From NCBI RefSeq assembly GCF_036416795.1, contig NZ_CP143867.1:5200001-5264000 (forward strand): a DNA stretch of 64,000 bases, read 5' to 3'. The position numbers and the translations under genes were made by a program. The DNA comes from Bacteroides sp. MSB163. GTDB lineage: Bacteria; Bacteroidota; Bacteroidia; Bacteroidales; Bacteroidaceae. Shown here in pieces: positions 16,644-24,864 of this stretch (position 1 is its first letter; each line of letters starts with the position of its first letter). The notes under the pieces were generated by a model. The model saw nothing but the letters and a program-made list of their open reading frames with translations. It was not told where the DNA came from and made no database searches.

Positions 16644-18860
16644 CTAGTTTCTTGCCAGATTAAATCTCAGCCCGATATACGCTTTCGCCCCATGCATCGG
16701 CCCCCACACCATAGTGGCATCAAAGTTTTCTCCCCACGGATTAGACGCATCGATTATCGGATTCTTCTGCTTAAAGTTCGTCAGGTTCTCACCACCGATA
16801 TAAACAGACCAGCGACGGAAATAGCGCGTCACCTGTGCACTGAGTTGCTGGAAACTACCGTAGCGACGTTCCCACGAAAGACTTCCGTCGGATAGTTCGT
16901 AAGGATCGGGCATTCTTCCACCACCATTCAACTGTAAGGTAGCATCAAATTGCCACAAGCCCAGAGGAGTCTGATAAGAAGCGGTCAACAAGCCTTTATA
17001 CTTACCAGTAAGCGGCTTCTCCATCAATTTACCATTATAGGTAGTTTTCGCATCCGTCAGACGGTAAGCTGCCGTCAGAGTGAAGCCTTTAAACAACGGA
17101 TAATTGGCTTCTACCTGGAATACGTGCGAATAAGAACGCCCATCCAGATTGTAAAAAGCCACTTCATGCGGATTGCTGTCCATATCCACTACTACCTGTT
17201 TCAGAAAATCCGTATAGTAATATTCTGTATTCACATTCAGCGTCTTACCGAAAAGGGGAATATAAGTCGAAACACTCGCACCGTAATTCCACGCTTCCTC
17301 CTGATCCAAATGAGAAGCAATCTTCATCTTGCGGCTACTTGCCAGAAGATAGTTATTCTCCGCCAATACATGATTCGTACGATATCCCTTGCCGGCAGAC
17401 ACGCGGAAGTGCAGATATTCATTCGGATTATACTTGACGTGGGCACGCGGTGTCACAAAAAAGCCGTATTCACTACTGTAATCTCCCCGAATACCCCCCA
17501 TCAGCATCAACTGATCGTTCAGATTGAATGTATATTGGACATAAGCTCCCGGAACAGACTCCTTCACAAATTTCTTCGTCAGCCCTTCTTCTGCCTGATT
17601 CGTCAGCCGATAGTTCAGATCGTAGCCGTCATAGTTGAAACTTAATCCGGCAGACAGGCTATGCTGTTTGCTGAGCTCCGTTTCAAACAGCAGCGAAGCA
17701 TAAAAATTACTCTGATCCACATCATACAGTTTACGCCCGTAATTGGCATCCTGATTATGCAACGTTCCCTGTAAAATCAAAGCAAGATTCGTATTCTTCT
17801 CTTTGTCGAAGATATAAGCATTCTTCGTGAACGCTTCGTAACGATTTGTTTTGATACCTATTTCATACAGGTCATGCGAAGGAGTATTTCCATGTGCAAT
17901 CTGACCGCTGTTTCGAGTTTCATGCAACGCCTTTATACCTGCCTGGAATACATAGTGGTCACCCATATATGCCCATCGGTTCCAGACATTATATTGCTCC
18001 ACACGAGGTATATCCACAAAACCATCATCATTAGAGTCATGAGATTTCGTCTCATTCTCATAATGTGCCAACAAAGAAGTGCTCCACCGCTTCGACAATT
18101 TTACCGTAGCATCCGCATTGGCTTCGTAGCGGTTCGTACTACTGGCAAAGAGATTTGCCGACACCCAATCCGCTTCCGGCAATTGAGGCTTCTTGAATTC
18201 TACATTGATCTGTCCGGTTATGGACTCATATCCATTTTTCACGGACGAACTTCCTTTGCTGACCTGTATACTCTGCATCCACGGCCCGGGTACGTATCCT
18301 AAACCATAAGGAGCTGCCGCTCCCCGGAAATTGGGGATATTCTCGGTCATCATCTGCACATACGTACCGGAAAGTCCTAACAGCTTAATTTGTTTGGCTC
18401 CCGTAGCTGCATCCGAGTAGCTGACATCCACGGAAGGATTCGTCACAAAGCTCTCTCCCAGATTACAGCAAGCCGCACGTGTCAGTTCGGCACTACTGAT
18501 CATATCTTCATTCATCACACTGGTACGCAGTTTCATAGTTCCCAGTTTGCGGGTCACTACATTTACTTCACTCAGTTCCACTCCTTCACGGAGAACAATA
18601 TCAAGTTGTTGGTTTCCTTTGTCTACATGTATCGTGTCATTCTCAAAACCAATAAAACTAACCACAAGCATGTGGCTACGAGCAGGTTTATGAATGGAAA
18701 AGTTACCGTCTTCATTGGTAGTTACTCCATTGGTTGTATTCATCCAAAACACATTCGCTCCCGGAATAGGTTCTCCGGCAGCATCTTTTACGACACCTGT
18801 TACTTGCGCCTGCAAAAAATTAAAAGTAAAAAGTGAAATTAATAAGAATATATATTTCAT
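16644..18860 (-). CDS. TonB-dependent receptor of the copper-type locus
   Basis: This 738-aa outer-membrane receptor has a signal peptide (MKYIFLLISLFTFNFLQAQ), then a carboxypeptidase-regulatory-like domain (about 20-105; VTGVVKDAAGEPIPGANV). A plug domain follows (about 115-225, with SAELTRAACCNLGESF and KGSSSVKNGYESITGQIN) and then a 22-strand-type barrel to the C-terminal strand (YIGLRFNLARN). The ATG at 18860 is preferred over one at 18914, which would put a non-hydrophobic extension before the signal peptide. Linkage to HMA and CopA proteins suggests a metal or metal-chelate ligand. The vicinal Cys pair in the plug is unusual for such receptors. Confidence 0.9.
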   Translation of the reverse strand: MKYIFLLISLFTFNFLQAQVTGVVKDAAGEPIPGANVFWMNTTNGVTTNEDGNFSIHKPARSHMLVVSFIGFENDTIHVDKGNQQLDIVLREGVELSEVNVVTRKLGTMKLRTSVMNEDMISSAELTRAACCNLGESFVTNPSVDVSYSDAATGAKQIKLLGLSGTYVQMMTENIPNFRGAAAPYGLGYVPGPWMQSIQVSKGSSSVKNGYESITGQINVEFKKPQLPEADWVSANLFASSTNRYEANADATVKLSKRWSTSLLAHYENETKSHDSNDDGFVDIPRVEQYNVWNRWAYMGDHYVFQAGIKALHETRNSGQIAHGNTPSHDLYEIGIKTNRYEAFTKNAYIFDKEKNTNLALILQGTLHNQDANYGRKLYDVDQSNFYASLLFETELSKQHSLSAGLSFNYDGYDLNYRLTNQAEEGLTKKFVKESVPGAYVQYTFNLNDQLMLMGGIRGDYSSEYGFFVTPRAHVKYNPNEYLHFRVSAGKGYRTNHVLAENNYLLASSRKMKIASHLDQEEAWNYGASVSTYIPLFGKTLNVNTEYYYTDFLKQVVVDMDSNPHEVAFYNLDGRSYSHVFQVEANYPLFKGFTLTAAYRLTDAKTTYNGKLMEKPLTGKYKGLLTASYQTPLGLWQFDATLQLNGGGRMPDPYELSDGSLSWERRYGSFQQLSAQVTRYFRRWSVYIGGENLTNFKQKNPIIDASNPWGENFDATMVWGPMHGAKAYIGLRFNLARN

Positions 18861-18977
18861 ATATCTGAATTCATTTATTAAGGGTACAAAAATAGGATAT
18901 ATGTCGTGCAACAAGGTTGCAAGACCATCCAGCTATCAATTTTTTAAAAGAGAACGTGCAAAGAATCTTCCATTTCG

Positions 18978-19040
18978 TCCGTACTATCTCCCTATTGCCT
19001 CCATATCATCTCCGTACTCTTAGATACGGACAAATACGGA
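18978..19040. repeat. 11-bp-period TCCGTAC repeat array with inverted copies
   Basis: Four 11-bp units start at 18978, 18989, 19000 and 19011, each beginning TCC and followed mostly by GTA/CTA/ATA. Inverted copies (TACGGA) start at 19025 and 19035. The design matches the longer array at 62842-62928. It lies between the HYC_CC_PP gene and the TonB receptor gene. Confidence 0.7.
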
Positions 19041-19115
19041 CCAGACACAGTTCAGATATAGCTTTGGATAGAACCGGGCAGGAAGAAAAACACTTCTCCT
19101 GCACACCAATTGATT

Positions 19116-19523
19116 TTAAATAATGAGAACAGAATATAAGGCCAGATACTGCCTCGAACTATCAGGATGCGGAGGTACGGCATACGACACCTCTTTCAAT
19201 TCCCTCGTAGGCAAGGAGTATTGGAATTCCGGCAATACTTCGCAGAAAAGTTGAATGACAGGTACGGTTATAACAGGACTTTCACATGAATATTTCACCA
19301 AATCCACTTTATAAAAAGTAGCCGTACAGCCTTCGTCTTTGCAAGATTTTTCCGGTTTATGAGAAGTTTTATGAGATTTATGGCATTTGGCACAGCCATT
19401 GGTGCAACATGCTTGCGCTGTCTCGCAGCGGGCACAACAATAATGGACAATAGAAACTCCTGCCCCTGCATAAACAACCACCAGAGACAATAAAACTGCC
19501 AATATGTAACGAAGTCTCTTCAT
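19116..19523 (-). CDS. HYC_CC_PP-family cysteine-rich small protein
   Basis: This 135-aa protein has a signal peptide or membrane anchor (MKRLRYILAVLLSLVVVYAG), the motif VHYCCARC (from about 26), a further Cys/His-rich stretch (CCTNGCAKCHKSHK, then CKDEGC) and a C-terminal PPHPDS. This order, HYC then CC then PP, defines a small Bacteroidetes family of unknown function often next to metal-linked TonB receptors. The many Cys and His residues suggest soft-metal binding. I choose the ATG at 19523: a TATCTTTG box ends 8 nt before it, so the in-frame ATG at 19574 would lie upstream of the promoter. It is the first gene of the copper-type locus. Confidence 0.8.
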   Translation of the reverse strand: MKRLRYILAVLLSLVVVYAGAGVSIVHYCCARCETAQACCTNGCAKCHKSHKTSHKPEKSCKDEGCTATFYKVDLVKYSCESPVITVPVIQLFCEVLPEFQYSLPTRELKEVSYAVPPHPDSSRQYLALYSVLII

Positions 19524-19531
19524 ATCCGGTG

Positions 19532-19539
19532 CAAAGATA
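19532..19539 (-). promoter_or_regulatory. -7 box of the copper-type locus, very close to the ATG
   Basis: Minus strand TATCTTTG, 8 nt before the ATG at 19523. Transcription would begin about 4 nt before the start codon. Confidence 0.5.
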
Positions 19540-19604
19540 GCCAGATAAAAGCATTCATACCTATCTTTTTTCATTTTTTATATGTTCTATTCGTTAATAT
19601 GTTC

Positions 19605-19612
19605 TATATTTG
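19605..19612 (+). promoter_or_regulatory. -7 box of the DUF3298-like lipoprotein gene
   Basis: TATATTTG, 49 nt before the ATG at 19662. A direct repeat, TATGTTCTAT, occurs at 19581-19590 and 19599-19608, the second copy overlapping the -7 box. It could be an operator, but this is not certain. Confidence 0.45.
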
Positions 19613-19661
19613 TCGATAACGAACTGATATCGAAATGTTGAATTTAACGAAGAAAGTCCAA

Positions 19662-20522
19662 ATGAAAAAGCAATATGTCAGCCTACTTGTCATTCTACTT
19701 GCGGCAAGTGGCTTTTTATTTTCTTGCGGTAACACCGTGAACAAAAGCGCGGGTGCGCTGGAGTTCGACAGTATACAGGTAAATGAAGTAGCCCACCTCT
19801 TCGGAGACACTGCGAAGCCCGGCTGCAACATCATCATCAACTTTGCATACGCTAATCAGTCGTCCGACGAAAAGCTGAAAGACAGTCTGAACACCTATTT
19901 CCTTTCAGCCTGTTTCGGAGATAAATACATGACTCTGAAACCTGAAGAGGCGGTAAAGCTTTACAAGGAAACCTATATCAAGGATTACCTGAAAGATTTG
20001 GAACCGATGTATGCCAAAGATGAAGCTGAAAAGGAGGACTCTGCTTCAATATTAGCTTGGTATTCTTATTATAAAGGTATTGAAAGCCACGTGCAGTATT
20101 ATAAAAAACATCTGCTGGTTTATCGCATCGACTACAATGAATATACCGGAGGCGCACATGGTATTTATATGTCTACTTTCCTGAATATGGACCTGCGCAC
20201 CTTGAGCCCGATACGTCTGGATGATATTTTTGTAGGAGAATATCAGGAAGCTCTCACCGATTTATTATGGAACCAGCTCATGGCAGACAATAAAGTTACT
20301 ACACGCCAGGAAGTGGAGGATATGGGCTATACAAGTACAGGAGACCTGGAACCGACTGAGAACTTCTACCTAAGCCCCAAAGGTATCACCTTCTATTATA
20401 ACATTTATGAAATTGCTCCTTATGTGATGGGCCCGGTAGAAATTACCTTGCCTTATGAGATCATGTCACATCTGCTGAGTGATGATACTATGGCATTGAA
20501 CGAAATAAGAAACGAGAACTAA
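19662..20522 (+). CDS. RsiV-like (DUF3298/DUF4163) lipoprotein
   Basis: This 286-aa protein has a signal peptide with lipobox LFSC-G. The middle and C-terminal parts match the PdaC/RsiV-type DUF3298 fold: YRIDYNEYTGGAHG, STFLNMDL, then LDDIF and NFYLSPKGITFYYNIYEIAP. Members of this family bind lysozyme or act with peptidoglycan deacetylases in other bacteria; the role in Bacteroides is not established. I start at 19662 (MKKQYVSLL), which gives a clean lipoprotein signal, rather than at 19635. It precedes rsmG by 19 nt on the same strand. Confidence 0.8.
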   Translation: MKKQYVSLLVILLAASGFLFSCGNTVNKSAGALEFDSIQVNEVAHLFGDTAKPGCNIIINFAYANQSSDEKLKDSLNTYFLSACFGDKYMTLKPEEAVKLYKETYIKDYLKDLEPMYAKDEAEKEDSASILAWYSYYKGIESHVQYYKKHLLVYRIDYNEYTGGAHGIYMSTFLNMDLRTLSPIRLDDIFVGEYQEALTDLLWNQLMADNKVTTRQEVEDMGYTSTGDLEPTENFYLSPKGITFYYNIYEIAPYVMGPVEITLPYEIMSHLLSDDTMALNEIRNEN

Positions 20523-20541
20523 TAATTCATAAATTATTCAC

Positions 20542-21162
20542 ATGGAAATCATTCTAAAGTACTTCCCAGACCTCACAGAGGCGCAGAAGCAGCAATTTGC
20601 GTCCCTCTATGATCTCTATACGGACTGGAATGCAAAAATAAACGTCATATCACGTAAAGACATCGAAAACCTGTACGAACACCACGTACTCCATTCATTG
20701 GGTATAGCTAAAGTGATTCGCTTTACTCCCGGCACCCGCATCATGGATCTTGGAACGGGCGGTGGTTTTCCGGGTATTCCCCTTGCCATCTTATTCCCCG
20801 AGGTGAAGTTCCATCTTGTTGACAGCATCGGGAAGAAAGTACGTGTAGCAACGGAAGTAGCCAACAGCATCGGACTGAAAAACGTGACTTTCCGCCATGC
20901 ACGTGCTGAGGAGGAAAAGCAACTCTTCGATTTCGTTGTAAGCCGTGCCGTGATGCCGTTGACCGACTTGCTGAAAATCATCCGCAAAAACATCGCTTCC
21001 GAGCAACACAATGCTATGCCCAACGGACTGATCTGCCTGAAAGGTGGTGAGCTGGCAAATGAAGCCATGCCTTTTAAGAATAAGACCATGATGTATGATC
21101 TGAAAGACTATTTCGAAGAAGAATTCTTTGAAACGAAGAAAGTGGTTTACGTGACGCCTTAA
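20542..21162 (+). CDS. rsmG: 16S rRNA (guanine-527-N7) methyltransferase
   Basis: This 206-aa SAM-dependent methyltransferase modifies the streptomycin-related 530 loop of 16S rRNA. Visible motifs are NVISRKD (about 35), HHVLHSL, the SAM-binding loop DLGTGGGFPGIPLA, and DFVVSRAVMPL (the catalytic-site strand). Length matches the GidB/RsmG family. It lies between the lipoprotein gene and an MBL-fold hydrolase gene, 31 nt before the latter, in a plus-strand run ending with gcvP. Confidence 0.95.
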   Translation: MEIILKYFPDLTEAQKQQFASLYDLYTDWNAKINVISRKDIENLYEHHVLHSLGIAKVIRFTPGTRIMDLGTGGGFPGIPLAILFPEVKFHLVDSIGKKVRVATEVANSIGLKNVTFRHARAEEEKQLFDFVVSRAVMPLTDLLKIIRKNIASEQHNAMPNGLICLKGGELANEAMPFKNKTMMYDLKDYFEEEFFETKKVVYVTP

Positions 21163-21193
21163 TCACAGAAATAATGACTAACATATACCTATC

Positions 21194-21832
21194 ATGAAAA
21201 TAAAAAGGTTTGAGTTTAATATGTTCCCTGTAAACTGTTATGTTTTGTGGGACGACACTCTTGAAGCTGCCGTGATAGATCCCGGTTGCTACTATGAGGA
21301 GGAAAAACAAGCGTTGAAGAACTTCATTCACAAAAATGGCCTGAACGTAAAGCACCTCCTTAATACGCACCTGCATCTGGACCATATCTTTGGAAATGCT
21401 TTCATGGTCAAAGAATTCGGTCTGCCGGTGGAAGCCAACAAAGCCGATGAATTCTGGATTGACGAAGCTCCGAAACAAAGCCGCATGTTCGGTTTTCATT
21501 GGAACGAACTGCCCGCACCGATAGGACACTATCTTCATGACGGAGATATCATCAACTTCGGTAACACTACGTTGGAAGCTATCCACGTACCGGGACATTC
21601 ACCGGGTAGCCTTGTTTACTACTGTGCCGCAGATCATTGCATGTTCTCCGGTGACGTACTTTTCCAGGGCAGCATCGGACGTGCCGACCTTACCGGTGGT
21701 AATTTCGACGAACTGAAAGAGCACATTTGTAGCCGCCTGTTCATACTGCCCAATGAAACGATTGTCTATCCCGGACATGGCGCCCCGACCACTATCGGTA
21801 TTGAAAAGGCGGAAAATCCATTCTTCAGATAA
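21194..21832 (+). CDS. MBL-fold metallo-hydrolase, glyoxalase II-like
   Basis: This 212-aa hydrolase has the dinuclear metal motif THLHLDHIFGN (HxHxDH), further His ligands in HVPGHSPGS and VYPGHGAPT, and an Asp in FSGDVLF. This is the pattern of the glyoxalase II/YcbL-like subgroup, which cleave S-D-lactoylglutathione or related thioesters. The substrate here is unknown and Bacteroides does not make classical glutathione as far as I know. It begins with MKIKRFEFNMFPVNCYVLW, common to this subgroup. It precedes gcvP by 21 nt. Confidence 0.88.
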   Translation: MKIKRFEFNMFPVNCYVLWDDTLEAAVIDPGCYYEEEKQALKNFIHKNGLNVKHLLNTHLHLDHIFGNAFMVKEFGLPVEANKADEFWIDEAPKQSRMFGFHWNELPAPIGHYLHDGDIINFGNTTLEAIHVPGHSPGSLVYYCAADHCMFSGDVLFQGSIGRADLTGGNFDELKEHICSRLFILPNETIVYPGHGAPTTIGIEKAENPFFR

Positions 21833-21853
21833 ACTTTAAAAACAGATACTATC

Positions 21854-24703
21854 ATGAAAAGCGACCTATTAGCTTGCCGCCACATCGGCATCAGCGAAAA
21901 AGACGAAGAGAAAATGCTCCGGAAAATAGGAGTCGGCAGTCTGGATGAGTTGATAGACAAAACCATCCCTGCAAACATTCGTCTGAAAGAACCGTTGGCA
22001 TTGCCCGCGCCTATGACTGAATATGAGTTCGGACAACACATCACCCGGTTGGCGTGCAAAAACAAACTTTACACAACGTATATCGGCCTCGGCTGGTATA
22101 ACACCATTACCCCCGCCGTTATTCAACGGAATGTATTCGAGAATCCGGTATGGTATACCTCTTATACGCCCTATCAGACAGAAGTTTCGCAAGGACGCCT
22201 CGAAGCGTTGATGAACTTCCAGACCGCAGTATGCGACCTGACGGGTATGCCACTTGCCAACTGTTCTCTGTTGGATGAAGCTACGGCTGCTGCCGAAGCC
22301 GTAAGTATGATGTACGCCCTGCGTCCGCGCGATATGCAGAAGTCCGGTGCAAACGTAGTGTTTGTGGACGAGAGCATTTTCCCACAGACACTGGCCGTAA
22401 TGACTACACGTGCTATCCCGCAAGGTATTCAGATACGCACAGGTAAATATTCCGAACTGGAGCTGACACCGGATATTTTTGCCTGTATACTGCAATATCC
22501 GAATGCGAGCGGAAACGCAGAAGATTACCGTGCCTTTGTAGAAAAAGCCCATGCTGCCAACTGCAAAGTAGCCGTTGCCGCCGATATCCTGAGCCTTGCC
22601 CTGCTCACCCCTCCCGGAGAATGGGGAGCTGATATTGTATTCGGTACCACCCAACGCCTCGGTACACCGATGTTCTATGGCGGACCGTCAGCCGGGTACT
22701 TCGCTACGCGCGACGAATACAAACGTAATATTCCGGGACGTATCATCGGTTGGTCAAAAGATAAATACGGAAAACTCTGTTACCGTATGGCACTGCAAAC
22801 CCGCGAGCAACATATCAAACGGGAAAAGGCTACTTCAAATATCTGTACCGCACAGGCTTTGCTGGCAACCATGGCGGGCTTTTATGCCGTGTACCACGGT
22901 CCGGAAGGTATTCACGCCATTGCAGAACGTATCCACAGCATCGCCGCATATCTGGAAAAGTGTATCAAGAAACTGGGATACAAACAAGTGAATGACCAAT
23001 ACTTCGACACCCTGCGCTTTGTGTTGCCCGACAGTGTATCTGCCCAACAGGTACGTACCATCGCATTGAGCAAGGAAGTCAATCTGCGCTACTTTGATAA
23101 TGGAGACGTAGGTATGAGTATTGACGAAACAACTGACGTATCCGCTGCCAATGTATTGCTTTCCATCTTTGCCATTGCCGCAGGAAAAGACTACACCAAA
23201 GTGGATGATATTCCCGTAAGCAATACTATTAATAAGACTCTGAAACGCCAGAGTGCTTATCTGACACATGAAGTGTTCAATAAATATCATACGGAAACGG
23301 AGATGATGCGTTATATCAAGCGCCTTGACCGTAAGGATATCTCCCTCGCCCACTCCATGATTTCCCTCGGTTCCTGCACCATGAAACTGAACGCTGCGGC
23401 GGAAATGCTGCCTCTCAGCCGTCCGGAATTTATGTGCATGCATCCGCTTGTTCCCGAGGACCAGGCAGAGGGTTATCGTGAATTGATAAACAATCTCAGC
23501 GAAGAACTGAAAGTCATCACAGGCTTTGCAGGAGTCAGTCTGCAACCGAACTCCGGTGCGGCAGGTGAATATACAGGACTACGTGTTATCCGCGCTTATC
23601 TGGAAAACATCGGTCAGGGACACCGCAACAAAGTGTTGATTCCTGCTTCCGCCCACGGCACAAATCCGGCATCTGCCATCCAGGCAGGTTTCACTACCGT
23701 GACTTGCGCTTGCGACGCACAGGGCAATGTGGATATGAACGACCTTCGTGCCAAGGCGGAAGAAAACAAAGACGACCTTGCCGCACTGATGATTACCTAT
23801 CCTTCTACACACGGTATTTTTGAGACGGAAATCGTAGAAATCTGCCGCATCATCCATGATTGCGGTGCACAGGTATATATGGACGGTGCCAATATGAATG
23901 CCCAGGTTGGCCTGACGAATCCCGGCTTTATCGGTGCGGACGTTTGCCACTTGAACCTGCATAAGACGTTCGCTTCGCCTCATGGCGGCGGTGGTCCGGG
24001 CGTAGGTCCTATTTGCGTTACGGAACATCTGGTTCCGTTCCTGCCGGGACATCCGCTGTTCGGTACTCCCGTCAACACAGTGTCTGCCGCTCCGTTCGGT
24101 AGCGCCGGTATTCTGCCTATCACTTACGGATATATCCGCATGATGGGTACGGAAGGATTGACACGTGCTACAAAAATAGCTATCCTCAGCGCCAACTATC
24201 TGGCAGCCTGTCTGAAAGATACGTATGGTATCGTATATCGTGGTGCCACTGGCTTTGTTGGTCATGAAATGATATTGGAATGCCGCAAGGTACACGAAGA
24301 GACGGGTATCAGCGAAAATGATATCGCCAAACGACTGATGGATTATGGTTATCATGCTCCTACTCTCTCCTTCCCTGTTCACGGCACACTCATGATAGAG
24401 CCGACAGAAAGCGAAAGCCTTGCCGAACTGGATAACTTCGTAAATGTGATGCTGACCATATGGGAAGAAATACAGGAAGTGAAAGAAGGAAAAGCGGATA
24501 AGGAAGATAACGTTCTGATAAATGCCCCGCATCCCGAATATGAGGTAGTTGCCAGTAACTGGGAACATAGCTATACAAGGGAAAAGGCGGCTTATCCGAT
24601 AGAAAGTGTACGCGAAAACAAGTTCTGGATAAACGTGGCACGTGTGGATAACACGCTGGGCGACCGTAAGTTGTTGCCGACGTGCTACGGATGTTTTGAA
24701 TAA
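21854..24703 (+). CDS. gcvP: Glycine dehydrogenase (decarboxylating), P protein
   Basis: This 949-aa PLP enzyme decarboxylates glycine and loads the aminomethyl group on lipoyl-GcvH. Both halves of the fused form are present: the non-catalytic N-terminal half (about 1-440) and the C-terminal half with the PLP Lys704 in LNLHKTFASPHGGGGPG. Other family motifs are GSCTMKLN, LQPNSGAAGEYTGL and IPASAHGTNPASA. The length is that of single-chain GcvP. GcvT and GcvH are not nearby. A strong terminator at 24731-24767 ends the transcript. Confidence 0.97.
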   Translation: MKSDLLACRHIGISEKDEEKMLRKIGVGSLDELIDKTIPANIRLKEPLALPAPMTEYEFGQHITRLACKNKLYTTYIGLGWYNTITPAVIQRNVFENPVWYTSYTPYQTEVSQGRLEALMNFQTAVCDLTGMPLANCSLLDEATAAAEAVSMMYALRPRDMQKSGANVVFVDESIFPQTLAVMTTRAIPQGIQIRTGKYSELELTPDIFACILQYPNASGNAEDYRAFVEKAHAANCKVAVAADILSLALLTPPGEWGADIVFGTTQRLGTPMFYGGPSAGYFATRDEYKRNIPGRIIGWSKDKYGKLCYRMALQTREQHIKREKATSNICTAQALLATMAGFYAVYHGPEGIHAIAERIHSIAAYLEKCIKKLGYKQVNDQYFDTLRFVLPDSVSAQQVRTIALSKEVNLRYFDNGDVGMSIDETTDVSAANVLLSIFAIAAGKDYTKVDDIPVSNTINKTLKRQSAYLTHEVFNKYHTETEMMRYIKRLDRKDISLAHSMISLGSCTMKLNAAAEMLPLSRPEFMCMHPLVPEDQAEGYRELINNLSEELKVITGFAGVSLQPNSGAAGEYTGLRVIRAYLENIGQGHRNKVLIPASAHGTNPASAIQAGFTTVTCACDAQGNVDMNDLRAKAEENKDDLAALMITYPSTHGIFETEIVEICRIIHDCGAQVYMDGANMNAQVGLTNPGFIGADVCHLNLHKTFASPHGGGGPGVGPICVTEHLVPFLPGHPLFGTPVNTVSAAPFGSAGILPITYGYIRMMGTEGLTRATKIAILSANYLAACLKDTYGIVYRGATGFVGHEMILECRKVHEETGISENDIAKRLMDYGYHAPTLSFPVHGTLMIEPTESESLAELDNFVNVMLTIWEEIQEVKEGKADKEDNVLINAPHPEYEVVASNWEHSYTREKAAYPIESVRENKFWINVARVDNTLGDRKLLPTCYGCFE

Positions 24704-24730
24704 AAGACAAAAAAATAATACCAATTCCTG

Positions 24731-24767
24731 CAAACGCCCGTTTCCGGATTTCGAAAACGGGCGTTTG
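24731..24767 (+). terminator. Terminator after gcvP
   Basis: Perfect 13-bp stem CAAACGCCCGTTT (24731-24743) with 24755-24767 and an 11-nt loop, followed by ATTCTTAAT. The T-tract is poor, but the stem is strong and 28 nt past the stop. Confidence 0.75.
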
Positions 24768-24864
24768 ATTCTTAATAAAGAATATATTTCCTCATGTTTA
24801 CCTAATTCTAATATATTCTTTATATTCGCACAACAGTCAATACAGACCAACAAATATCTCGCTC

